From the NCBI RefSeq assembly GCF_030704535.1, contig NC_081822.1, positions 36,106,001 to 36,170,000 of the forward strand: 64,000 bases of DNA. The letters are read 5' to 3'. Shown here piece after piece: positions 43,801-54,856 of this stretch. Both the position numbers and the translations under genes were made by a program. The notes below the pieces were generated by a model that did no database searches, was not told the origin of the DNA, and saw only the letters and a program-made list of their open reading frames with translations. This DNA is from Vitis vinifera (lineage: Eukaryota > Streptophyta > Magnoliopsida > Vitales > Vitaceae). Position 1 is the first letter of the stretch; the number at the start of each line of letters is the position of its first letter.

Positions 43801-44385
43801 GACCTGGTTATTCAAGCCTCCTCTCCAAGTAAACGGTCCCCCCATTAAAGGAAAATCCTTCAATTCCAAATCCTCTAACACTTCTAAGAATCTCCTCATT
43901 GAAGCAGTAAGCCCACCTCCCATACTGCGTTCCTCTGGAAACCTTACTAAATTGAAATCCCCTCTCACACACCAAGGGTCACTCCATAACCCTTTAACTA
44001 ACCCAAGTTCCTCCTAGAAATCCTCTCTATCTCTACTACATACCGACCTATACACACCAGTGAACACCCACACTACACCATCCACACAATTTTTAAACTG
44101 ACACGAAATTGAGAAAACCCCTTCTTCCCAGCCAACCAGCTCCACTAGTCTATTGTCCCAGAACACCAAAATACCCCCAGCTACACCCCTAGAATTGACT
44201 GCTCTCCACTCTATATTTCTTCCCACCCCTAGACTACGAACAAGCCTCGTAGTCATTTCTTAAATTTTAGTTTCCTGTAAACAAACCACGTTCACTCTCT
44301 GGGATTTAATGACTGACTTGATAATCTTCCTTTTATCCATATTATTAGCCCTTCTAACATTTCACGATAGAATTCTTATCTTCAT
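40811..44385 (-). pseudogene. LINE B ORF2 (endonuclease/reverse transcriptase), broken
   Basis: ORF2 starts MKIRILS at 44385, and the eighth codon is TGA where related elements have Trp (SWNVR). Endonuclease blocks lie at 44256-43471 (GDFNLVRF, FPLMGGPFTWRGGLNNQVQS, RLDRFLVTD). Reverse transcriptase blocks lie at 43260-41558 ([48 protein letters not shown]). The catalytic FADD motif is intact near 42,315. The C-terminal zf-RVT-like domain is at 41391-40811. Frame changes and stops are scattered, for example DRED followed by a stop before EELG near 44,014. Confidence 0.88.
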
Positions 44386-45273
44386 TTACACCCTGATCCT
44401 GAAGCCCCTCCAAAAATACCCACGCTAAAGCCCATTTTTGCTTTTTTGTAGCTAACAGTCCACTCCAGCTTCTTGAGTTTCCTACTGGATTTTGAAGATT
44501 TTAAACTCGTCTTCCTGGTCACCCATTCCTTACCCTTTTGCTCAATTCTCCCCTTCATTCTCCTTAAGAAGTACAAAATTTCCTCTTCGAAGCCTTCCGT
44601 TGGCATACCCAAGCAGTGACTGAACCTCGCAAGACTGCTTGAACTCCACCCTTCATCACTTCTCCCTTCTTCCAGGTGATAGACATTCCTTTTCTCAAAA
44701 GGACTCGTAAAGTTCGACCCCACCGGGACAAGAGCTAACTTATTCCTTCTTTCAATGTCAACCGAGTCATAAGAAGGCTCACTCCAGCCTCCGAAAGCTG
44801 ACGCAGCTCTGTTTCACCCCACACTCGGTGCAAACTGACCCAACTCCCCTTTCGCTCCATAATCAACCCCCTTCGATGCCCCTACAGCCTCGGCGTGGCC
44901 CCAGAGAGAAGAAGAAGAAGAGGATTCCCGAAGCCCCAAAGTAGAAGAATAAATAGGAACAACGTAATACCTGGAAGCCTCCTCCATCAGAGCCACGTCT
45001 GTGACCCTCCGACGACTCGACGTCAACTCCATGGCAACTTCAACTTCAACAGCCAAGAGCTTCGTATCCATCCCCCCTACACCCTCCGTGGGAGCAGACG
45101 GAGCCCTAGCCGAGGAGGGTCGCTCCAAAAATCTCGTGCCAGCCTTAATAAAAGTGGGCCTCGGAGACCCATCCCAGCCCGCCTCTTCAAAGCTGACGGA
45201 CAATGGGCTTTGGCCCAAACCACTTCACCACTTAAGCCCAAGCAACCATTCTCTTTGAAAGCCTTCCTATGTG
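44386..45273 (-). pseudogene. LINE B ORF1 remnant, 5'-truncated
   Basis: Low-complexity Ser/Gly-rich and charged frames (45218-44814 and 44723-44382) that correspond in position to the C-terminal part of ORF1 before ORF2. No DUF4283 core is present, which fits a 5' truncation about 1.2 kb shorter than LINE A. Confidence 0.55.
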
Positions 45274-46244
45274 TAAAGAATGCTACTTTATTTCTTCAAT
45301 TATTAAGTCCATGTGTAAAGACCATATACATAAGATAAAGTGTTAGAGTACATGATACATATTATGAACACAAATCTTGGTTTTAATTTCTCTTTTTATG
45401 TTCAACGGATATTTAAGGAAATGAAAGAAGATTTGTGTATATTTTCTAATGGGAAAAGTGAGTTTTGATTTACTAATTTGAAAAAAAAAATATAGAAAAA
45501 GGAATTCCAACTTATACAGGTAAGTTTTATCTTCGTCAATTTAAAAATATTTTAAAATACATACACTTATTCATAAGTTAGAAATTTATTTCTTAAAATA
45601 CCTATTTAATTGATAATATTAAATAAAATTATCAAAAAATTAATTTATTATTTTAGTTTGACAAAAGTATTTTATAAATCAATATATTAAAATTTTTTCT
45701 TATATAATATGAGATACAAATAATTTTGAAAAAAAATTCTCCAAGATCCTCTAAGTGATAAATAAGATCTTTTTAAATAATTATGAATTAAACTTATTTT
45801 ATTTTATTTTTTTATATATGAAATAAAAAAGGAATAATAAATTCATGTTATATTTGATTTATGAAAAGTTAAAGAAAATGGTTTTCTTATATTTATATGC
45901 TATGAAAAGTACCAAAAAATATTTCAAAAAAGGGAGAAAATTTTTTCCATAGAATTTTTTTTTTTTCTTTCTCTATTTCTTTTTCTCTATTTTCTTTCCT
46001 TCAAATTTATTAGGAATCAAACATACCTCCAAAAATTACTAAAAATAATTTATTTCCTTCAAATCTCATTTATATTTTTCTTCATTTTTCTTTGATTTTC
46101 CATTTTTTCGCTTCATTTTTGTTTTTTTTATTCTTTTCTTCCTATTATTATTTTTTGACTGGTTTTTCACAGCGTAGCACATATGGCGGGGATACAAGGG
46201 AATTTCTCATAGCAAGTACTTTAGGTTAACAAGCTGAGCTGAAC
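45274..46244. other. Spacer 3' of intact type B gene
   Basis: Nearly identical to 30,590-31,575. AT-rich, no gene seen; 3' UTR of the type B gene at its right end. Confidence 0.7.
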
Positions 46245-48667
46245 TCAGCTCACAAAGTTCCAATCAAATGGGTTGTCCCATTTACCAAAAGAAAAATTGT
46301 TTCCCTCCATTCTGCATAAAGCAATCTGGAGTTCTCTGTCCTCATAATTGTTTATATGGGTTGATCCTTCACACCTGAATGAAGGAATATGTGAAGCAAG
46401 CTCCAATGTCTCAGCATCACTCTCCTCAAAAAGAAAGCAGTCCCTCACGTCTAACCTCACAAGCTCTCTGCAGCACCGCAGTATCATCACTAGATTCTTC
46501 TTCTCAATGGTTGCTCCTTTTAGAAACAAGTGCTTAATCTTTGGCAGATGCGTGACAATGGCGGACGCTTCATTGGCCCCGACGTAGGACTTTGGAAGCA
46601 TTAGCTGAAAGAAATTCTTGCAATGAAGACTGATTTGAATGAGGATCTCTGGTACATAATAGGGGGCCCTCCTCAGTCTCAATACTTCAAGATTTTTCCA
46701 GTTTCTGATCAGCTTGGGAATGACACTTGCATTTTTGAGAGATAGATAACCATGGAGACCGAAAACCTTTAAAGCAGGACACCTGAAAAAACACAAAGAA
46801 AAAGAAACTCTACTGTTTTAAAAAACGGAAAACTGTTTTTCTAACTCAAAAACATTAAAGAACTGTTTCTTGAAACAACTCCCCAAAACTATTTTTGGAG
46901 AATTGTTTTTCAAAATGTTCCCAAATAGGTCTTTATATTTTCCTTTGATAGAAAATTTTAGTTAACTTACTCCTTAGCAGCATACTCCAACCCTTCTTCA
47001 CTGCAGCGGTTGGGCAGCATAAGAGTAGTAGCACATCTACTGCTGCGATTGACGATGAACTTTATGAATGAAGTGATAGGAATTTCCTTTTGATATTCCT
47101 TTATTATCCTGTCTGCAAATGCCTCGAAGTTTTCTGGAAAAATAAGGTGTTGCCAGCACATAGGATGGAGGGTTGCTTTATACCATGATTTGCATACCAA
47201 GGGGACATCCAACAACAGTGTCTCCATTCCCACTTTCTGAAATACATTCACCAAACAGTTGATGTTTAACTCCTCCCACTTTCTTCGATCCCCAATCTGA
47301 GAAGATGAAACATCTAGAGTTATTTCTTCTTCATGGATTCAAATTCAATATAAGATGTATCCTATATATTTATATTTATAGATTCATGGCATTATAAGAA
47401 AGTTACGGTGTTTGGGACTCCACACACTTACGAAGTTGATATGATCAGGATGGACTAAGCCTTGTACAGTTTTCCACCAAGATTCTTCGGCTAGAATTTG
47501 AAGAAAGCAAAATATGGAAATAAAAACAACCTTAGTGAGTTTGGAAGTGTTTCTATTTGGAGTAGTTTTAGTTAGAAGTGTTTTCTATAAAAGAGTTTTT
47601 GAAATAATCACCTATCAAGTATTGTTTATGCGGAAAGCACTACAAGTGCTTTTCAATTTTTTTTAAAAAATGTTTTCTTAATTTTTTCTAAAGGCTGGTT
47701 TTTCTTTTCCAAAATCGCTTTTTTTAGTAAAAGTACTATTTTCTAAGGTCAATGACAAATAGAGAGAGTATTTGATAGTATTTAAAACTCTTTTATCATA
47801 AAAATTGCTTTTAGAGAAAACTCAGATGTTTAGTAAAATTCCGAAAACATTTCTAAAATGTTGAAAAATCACTTATAGTACTTCTTGAAAAAACATTTGA
47901 TAAATGATGCTCTTAAAAATATTTCTGAAGAACATATTTTAATTAAAAACATTTCAAATGGAAACAACTTCCTAACACACCCTTAACTTCCATATGGTGA
48001 TAATTTTAGAAAACGTTTCTAATATTTTTAACACTTCATATTTTTTATCTTTCAAATATTAGAAAAACTAGAAACGTTTTTTGGAATTACTCAAAAATAC
48101 ACTTTTAATGTTATAGAATTCATTTGCTTTTGCGTGTTTTCACTAAAGGAAAAATTGCATGCATAAAAGAACTAATAACATAAATATATATACCAGTACT
48201 TTGTTGTCGTCAATTTTAGGAGAATCATTTGAGAGCTTGGATGAAGTCTCCCCATTATTTTTACCATCATCACCCACCTCCACTGCATTAGTCTCTTTTG
48301 TTAGCAAAGCAGTTGCTTCAAGTACCCGTAAGGGTGCTGGTTCTTCCTCCAAATATATTTCTACACAGTACACTCCAGATCTGCTGGGCACTTCCAACAA
48401 AAGTTCCCCCCCCTCATCATTCTTTATAGGGATCGGTTTATACTCCTGTGAAGAAATAGGATATCTGCATATGATGTTCAACTCAAAATTCTGTCTGGCG
48501 ATGGCGGTGGTTGCATAGATTTTGTCCAACAATCCAGCATAGGTAGTTCCATGGAACACCTTAATAGGCATGACATTCACCTTGGCACCTTCGTAAACAA
48601 CATCATTCGATTCCTTTTTCACTCTCCCGTTCCAATAGCAATTCACTGCAACACCCGTCACAGCCAT
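46245..48667 (-). CDS. Chimeric protein: MULE-type N-terminal (PB1-like) domain + F-box + LRR (type B, intact)
   Basis: Predicted 445-residue protein from three coding exons: 48667-48194 (474 nt, phase 0 end), 47296-46971 (326 nt) and 46782-46245 (538 nt), 1338 nt including the stop. Residues 1-158 are the transposase-type N-terminal domain (MAVTGVAVNCYWNGRVKK, FELNIICRYPI, YCVEIYLEEE) with a Ser/Asp-rich tail. Residues from 159 are IGDRRKWEELNINCLVNVF followed by the F-box and VNRSSRCATTLMLP block. Exon 3 carries LRRs (CPALKVFGLHGYL, WKNLEVLRLRRAPYYV, LPKIKHLFLKGATI, CRELVRLDVRDCFLF) and ends CEGSTHINNYED...FVS. The F-box exon starts at an acceptor (TCTTCTCAG|ATTGGGGAT) where every other family member has CAG|ATGGAGG. 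The family start codon is therefore ATT here, and the only ATG in frame upstream comes from the transposase-type exon through CTG|GTATAT. Function unknown; an SCF receptor with a protein-interaction module at its N-terminus is inference. Alternative: two separate transcripts. Confidence 0.75.
48194..48667 (-). other. Exon encoding a MULE-type N-terminal (PB1-like) domain, copy 2
   Basis: First coding exon of the chimera. Its 158 codons give the same protein as 33680-34153, so selection or very recent duplication has kept it. If the intron is retained, the frame runs 16 codons further to a stop at 48143, adding the hydrophobic tail VYIFMLLVLLCMQFFL, which could act as a C-terminal membrane anchor. 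The spliced form is preferred because of the phase match. Confidence 0.75.
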
Positions 48668-49151
48668 AATCTATACCATTCAGAGCCACAATATTAGAGA
48701 AACTATTGGGCATATAGAATTTAGATAACAAATGGCTAGAAAAAGTAATCGAAATGACTGAAATTTTGTCTAAATTTCAGTGATTTTCAGCAAGAATTTA
48801 AAGCAATTGGTCATCAAACATACTGACCAAACTGTAAGTATTTTCAACAAATCATTCACACAGACCACAACTGCAATCCAACCCAAATATAAATGGGTTC
48901 TCAAACCCATTTCTGTGTAGAATTTTCTAACTGTTTTACATCAATTTTCATTACTCCATTAATATAAGATATTATATTTTCTGAGGTTGCTCGCTTCGAA
49001 AAATGACCGGATTGGTGGATTGATGCTTGAACCTCATCCGTGAACTAAAATTCAACCAAAGAGAAAAACCGACCACTAGCCAAATATTGAGTACATGCAG
49101 CAAAATCTTCACAAATGAAGAGAAAGAAGAAATGTAAAACAATGGACTTAC

Positions 49152-49225
49152 CTGAAGGTGATGAGAAACTGAAGCAACAAAAGCAGTGGGGAGAACTCAG
49201 AGGAGAAAGAGAGAGAGAGAGTAAA
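49152..49225 (-). other. Putative non-coding first exon of intact type B gene
   Basis: Identical to 34638-34710: core CTTCAGTTTCTCATCACC and donor AG|GTAAGT at 49152/49151. The first intron would end at GGTATAG just before ATTATGG of the coding exon. Confidence 0.6.
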
Positions 49226-49831
49226 GTTAATCAAATCAGTGAGAATTTTCTTTTGCAATTTAAAAGCACATGTTCTTTATTCTAAGGAGCTCCTGCTGAA
49301 GCTTCCTTGTGGGATTGGCTGAAGAATAAAGAAGGAAAAGCAAAAGGAAAAAGAAAATAGAAGAATAAAAAAAAGGGAAAAACCTTTTAGGCACAAATGT
49401 TTACATCCCTCTTTAAATTGTGTAATATCTCATCATGATTTTTTATTTTATTTTATGAGAATTACTTTCCATATTCTAATTCTTCTTCGAGAAAAAAGAA
49501 AAAAGGCTCAATGCTCAATGCCCATAAGCTCCATCAGATAATGCTTAATGCATGATTGATCTTTTGCATTAAGATATCAAGTAAACAAAGTGGAAGACAA
49601 TTACCAATAGAAGCCAAAAGTCAAATATAATTATATGTTTAGTTGAAAGCAATATTTATAAAGACATTACACAAAAGTCGAACAATATTAGCATATTTTG
49701 CAGTCTAGGTAGAGCAGCATTAACTCTTCAGAGTCACTAATAATTTGTCTTACATTACATAAAGAGGCACGCAAGCGAGTTTTTCATAGCGCTTTAGCTT
49801 ATTAACAAGCCCACCTGAACCTCAACTGAAA
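49226..49831. other. Spacer between type B promoter and type A gene 8
   Basis: Nearly identical to 34,711-35,317; promoter-side block and 3' flank of gene 8. No gene was seen. Confidence 0.6.
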
Positions 49832-50896
49832 TCACAAACCGTCAAACAAATCATCATAATCGAATAAATCATAAACACAGTCATCGTGATTAATTTGATC
49901 GCAGTATAGCTCATGGTCAAGCCTGCGGTCACGCAGATAACTGGTTCCTATCTCAGGTATTATGCCCGACCCTTCACACATGAATACAGGAATATGTGAA
50001 GCAAGCTCCAATATCTCGGCATCATCATCACAAAAACCAAAGCACTTCCTGACGTCTAAATGAACAAGCTTTTTGCAGCCCTGCAATATCATCACTAGAG
50101 CTTCCTTCTCAAAAAATGAGTAATGTAGATCCAAGTACTTGAGTCTTGGCAATGAGGCCACAATGGCCGATGCTTCATCTTTCTCAATGGAGGCATGTGG
50201 AGCTGATAGCCAAATGAAGTTGTTGCAGTGAAGACCGATCTGTGGTAGGACAGATTTCATGTGAAATAGCCCTACATGAAATTTCCCTAGTCTCATCAGT
50301 TCCAAGCTTTTCCACTTGCTTAGTTTTGGAATAATATCTTCCATAGAAAAATTATTAAAAACCACATCCAAAGCCTTTAATCTGGGACACCTACAAATCA
50401 CAATTCACTTCATATGAAGCCACTTCTTGAATTTTGGAAAATTTTAAGATCCACAAGTACTGCTCTGTAGAACTATAACTTAAAGTCAAAATGATGATGT
50501 TTTTCAATATAATAATGTAAAAGCCAAGATGCCTTACTCGTTTGCAATATACTCCAGTGCCTCCTCGGTGCAGTCTTTGGGGAGTTTGATGATTGTGGCA
50601 CATCCACCGCTACGGTTAACTATGAACTTCATGAATGCAGTGACAGACAAGTTTTCTTGATATGTAGTCACTAACCTCTCTGCAAAGCCCCTGTCGGGGC
50701 TGTCTTCTTCCCATATATCGTCAGATTTGATGTATTCAGGAAAAATAAGATGCTCCCAGCACTGAGGTTCGCGGCTCGCTTTATACCAAGACTTACATAC
50801 AAAGGGAACATCCAACAACAACGACTCCATTCCCACTCTTCCAAACACATTCACCAAAATATCCATGTTTAACTCCTCCCATTTTCGTCCCTCCAT
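49832..50896 (-). CDS. F-box/LRR-repeat protein, type A gene 8
   Basis: 305 residues from exons 50896-50538 (359 nt) and 50390-49832 (559 nt). I start at MEGRKWEELNMD (50896), because CTCAG immediately precedes it and all relatives start there; the upstream in-frame ATG would lie in the intron. The F-box blocks are those of gene 6 with differences (CKSWYKA, CWEHLIFPEYIKSDD, FIVNRSGGCATII). The LRR exon protein is identical to gene 6. Homology to gene 6 stops about 40 bp upstream of the ATG exon. Its 5' flank is another lineage in which the first-exon donor has changed from GTAAAT to CTAAAT (about 51242), so expression may be altered. Confidence 0.87.
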
Positions 50897-50939
50897 CTGA
50901 GAGTACAAATTAAAAATCATATTTCAAATTTATCATATT

Positions 50940-53160
50940 TTCTAATGCTATTTCATACTGGTTTTTTATTTCTATTCCAAACGTGCCCACCCAAACATTA
51001 TATATATGATAATGTTCTCTTTCAAAATTTGTATTTATTTTAATTCATCTGTAAAAGATGATAGGGTTGATGGATAGAATCTTGAACCTCAAATCGATCT
51101 AACTCAACATGGGTAATTTGATTATCAACTAAAATTAAACATCTCAAAATAAAAAAATTCAAAGAAGGAACATATAAAAAAAAAATGCAGCAAAATTTGA
51201 TGAATGAAGAGAAAGAAGAAATGCAAAATAATGGATTTAGCTCAAGCTAATCTGTGAGAAACTGAAGCAGAAAGAAAAAAACGCAGAAAAATTTGATGAA
51301 TAAAGTAACAATGATAACAATATTTTATTATGATGAAGATAATGAATTGATTAGTAGAAAGATTAACAATATATTGTGATTAACGGTATTTACTCCAAAT
51401 CTTAGGAAGGTAAGTAAAATTTATTTGTTGGTGGAACCCATGCTGAAACTCCATTGAAGTGAAACTAAATATTTTTTTGCCTAGCGTCAGTTTAAAGTAA
51501 AACAAAGTATAGTTAGTGATGATATTATGAATTGCTCTTTTTGGAACCATGGAATAATGTGTACAAAATTTTCAAACAATGCTTTCCACGTATGATCTCT
51601 TAGATTATGTTTGATTCTTAAAAATTACTAAAAAAAGAAAAAAAAAATTAAAAAAGTGTTTGATTTCACTAAATTCCTAAAATTCAACATCTTTTCCCAT
51701 CACATGAATTTTTTTATCACAATTGTTGGTATTCCACCGTAGAATTTATTCTCCCATTCTTTATTTAGTTTTTTTTTTTTTTCATTTCTCAAAACTCAAG
51801 CAAGTATTGTATTGGTCTCATACATCGATGCCACTTGTCCCCCTTTATGCCTTGGAAAAATATTAAAGCAGAAAAATTCAAAGAAAATGGGTAGAGAATT
51901 TGTCCTCAACAAATGGCTCGATTATTTCTCTAAAATATAGGTGGTGCAAAAATATTTTCACTTCATAAAAAGTTATACGTCATTTCCTTATGTTGACAGC
52001 ATGCAGGTGTCTTAGGTGTCCATGCCTATGGGTTTTAAATTCTGTGGGCCTTGGTCTGGGCCGTCACATTGTCATCCAAAGCCCTGTATGACCCCATTTC
52101 AGTTTGATTTTGGACCTGCTCCAATTTTAAAGCCTTGAGGACTATGCATTTTATACAATAACAGCATCAGTGGCTTGATAGGGAGAAGTATAATGCATTT
52201 TAAAGTTGTAAAGAGCTTTAAATGAATATTTACAGGTCGTTACACATTGTATTGAAGTCGATCATCACTAAGAAAAATGTGGAGTTTGGGCACTTATTAA
52301 CTCTATGGGCATGACAAGGATGTCAAGTCCATATCGGATAATGAATATGGTCTCTCACATCACCCAGAAAAGGAAGTTTGTTGGTATGTATAAAGGGTTT
52401 TAAAAATGTATGGTTTATTGGATTTTAAATCTATATATCCCATGGATACTAAAACAAAAAATCCAGTGTGGCAAGAAGGATAAAACATGAACAATCAATA
52501 AAATAATCCATGCTCAAATAAAGAGTCACAATATCCATGTGTCTGCTTGATAGCAAATCAGTAATTTAAAAAAAAAAAAAAAAAAACTCTCATTCTCATC
52601 TAATTCAACATCACTCCACTGCAGATGAAAATGAACCTTCAAATTGGATCTAATGATCAATTGTATGAATCAATATCAAACCAAGAAATGGATTGATGGA
52701 CACAAAAAGAAATTCTAGCTCTAGAAGTTTTTTTTTTTTTTCCTAAAAGCTCTCTTAAGAATTAAAATTAATTAACATGAGAAGAAAAAACATGTATGAA
52801 ATGACACTTAGAATAGGATGATAGATTCGCCTTAAATTAGGCAACGTGATGGATGAATAGGCTATCATCATTTAAGAAAATTAAGATCTAATCTTCTCAA
52901 ACCACTTCTAATGATTAAGTACGTTTGATATAATTTTCATGTTGCAATGAAATAATGTTGCTCTAAAATCCAAGATGAGTTGTTCAAATAATAGCTTTTA
53001 AGATAAGGCTTGTGGGATTTGATCCTGAATGCCATATGATGTTTGACCCCACCCCATTACACCAATTGACTTCAAGTGAGATTATCAAAGTTTGATAAAA
53101 AAAATTGATATCATAATTCCGATCACAAGAGTGTCCGATTGATTTTATGTACACAATCAA
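50940..53160. other. 5' flank of gene 8 and first member of a direct repeat
   Basis: 50,940-51,340 is a diverged 5' flank with a mutated first-exon cassette (about 51,245-51,275). 51,395-51,630 matches 53,538-53,790. 52,670-53,545 matches 54,060-54,870, the 3' flank of a type A gene. The stretch 51,650-52,660 is not shared and holds no recognisable gene. Confidence 0.6.
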
Positions 53161-53439
53161 AGTCATATCACATTATCTATAGACCCATTGACCTTCTGAA
53201 AACTTATGGCTTTGATCCTAAATGCCCATAAGCTCCATTATAGATTGTTCATGCATGATTAATCTATTGCATCAAGACTTCAAATAAACAAAGGGGAAGA
53301 AAATTACCAATAGAAGCCAAAGTCGAATATAATTTAATTTTGTAGTTGAAAGCATTATTTATAAAGACATTACACAAAACTCAAAAATCTGGCTAGAACA
53401 ACATTAACTCTTTGGAATGACTAATAATTCGTCTTACAT

Positions 53440-53545
53440 AACATAAAGAGGCACACAAGAGATTTTCATTGTGCTCTAGCTTATTAATAAGGCCACCTGA
53501 ACCTCAACTGAATTCACCAACCCTCAAATTAATAAATCATCAAAA
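53440..53545 (-). pseudogene. 3'-terminal scrap of a type A F-box gene
   Basis: The sequence matches 54,775-54,875, that is the 3' UTR and the last few codons of gene 9 (AAATTAATAAATCATCAAAATC). It then switches abruptly at about 53,545 to TTAGGAAGGTGAGTAAAATT, which matches 51,402. The rest of the gene is absent. It marks a duplication breakpoint. Confidence 0.75.
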
Positions 53546-54856
53546 TCTTAGGAAGGTGAGTAAAATTTACTTGTTGGTAGAACCCATGCTAAAACCCCAT
53601 TGAAGTGAAACTAAATGTATTTTCACCCAATGCCAATTTAAAGTTAAATAGAGTATGGTTAGTGATGATATTATGAATTACTATTCTTGAACCATGGAAC
53701 AATGTGTACAAATTTTCTCAAACATTGCTTTCTACATATGATCTCTTAGATTATGTTTAGTTCCCGTAAATTATTAAGAAAAGAAAAAAATGTTGAAAAA
53801 AAAATGTTTTTATCATGCTTACCTTTACAATGGAAAATACGAAAGAAAATAAAATATAATTAAAATTAATCAAAAATTTATATATTTTAAAATCATGTAT
53901 TCTTTATATGATGAAAGAAAATAAATGAATTAAATTTGAAGAAATGTATAAAAATAATTTATTGATTTTGAATCTATTTTTTATTTTCTTTCACTGATTT
54001 TTTTCTTTGAACTTTTCCTTCTTATTTTTTTTCTCTCATACTTTCACTCAAATCAAGAAATAGATTGATGAACACAAAGAAATTCTAGCCCTAGAATTTT
54101 TATCCAAAATGCTCTCTTAAGAAAATTAATTAAGATAAAAAAGGAAAAATACATGTGATTACACTCAAAATATGATGAAAAATTCACCTTAAATCAAGCA
54201 ACCAGATGGATGTATAGGCTATCATCACTTTATGAAAATTAATTCTTGTTTCATATAATTTTCATGTTGCAATGAAATAATGTTGCTCTAAATCGAGGAT
54301 GAGTCACCCAAATAATAGTTTTTAAGACAAGACTTCTAGGTTTGATCTTGAAAGCCATATAATGTTTGACCCACCCTACTACACCAATTGATTTCAAGTG
54401 AAATGATCAAAGTCTGATCCAAAAGTTGAAATCATAATTCCGATGACAAGAGTGTTAGATTTCATGCACACAATCAGAGTCATACCACATTATCTTTAGA
54501 CACATTGACCTTCAGAAAACTTATAGCTTTGATCCTAAATGCCCATAAGTTCCATGAAAGATTGCTCATGCATGATTGATCTATTGCATCAAGACACATA
54601 AACCAATGGGGAGAAAATTACCAATAGAAACCAAAGTCAAATATAGTTTTATTCTGTAGTTGAAAGCATTATTTACATGACATTACACAAAACTCAAAAC
54701 AATATTAGCATATTTTGCAGCCTAGCTAGAACAGCATTAACCCTTCGGAGTCGCTAATAATTCATCTTACAGTACATAAAGAGGCATGCGAGGTATTTTC
54801 ACAGCGCTCTAGCTTATTAACAAGCCCACTTGAATTTCAACTGAATTCACAAACCC
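53546..54856. repeat. Second member of the direct repeat, 3' flank of gene 9
   Basis: Matches 51,395-51,630 and 52,670-53,545 but lacks about 1 kb of the first copy in the middle. No gene was seen. Confidence 0.7.

Larger units (their letters stand above)
40603..45273 (-). mobile_element. LINE B, 5'-truncated L1-type retrotransposon
   Basis: About 4.67 kb on the minus strand, with an A-rich 3' end (ACTTATAAAAAAATATATA on the coding strand) at the low coordinate. It includes a partial ORF1 region and ORF2 with endonuclease, reverse transcriptase and zf-RVT-like parts. The site without LINE is visible at about 30,580: there the flanks AACTTATTAAG and TAAAGAATGCTACTTTATTT are separated by only about 20 bp. 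No clear target duplication remains; instead about 13 bp of target is missing. Several in-frame stops make it inactive. Confidence 0.88.

Noticed and set aside
46967-47254. F-box ORF starting MVNVFQKVG taken as the gene start of the type B gene
   Set aside because: The apparent Met is a TTG codon in CLVNVF. The exon continues upstream in frame to the acceptor at 47296, so the true start must lie in an upstream exon.
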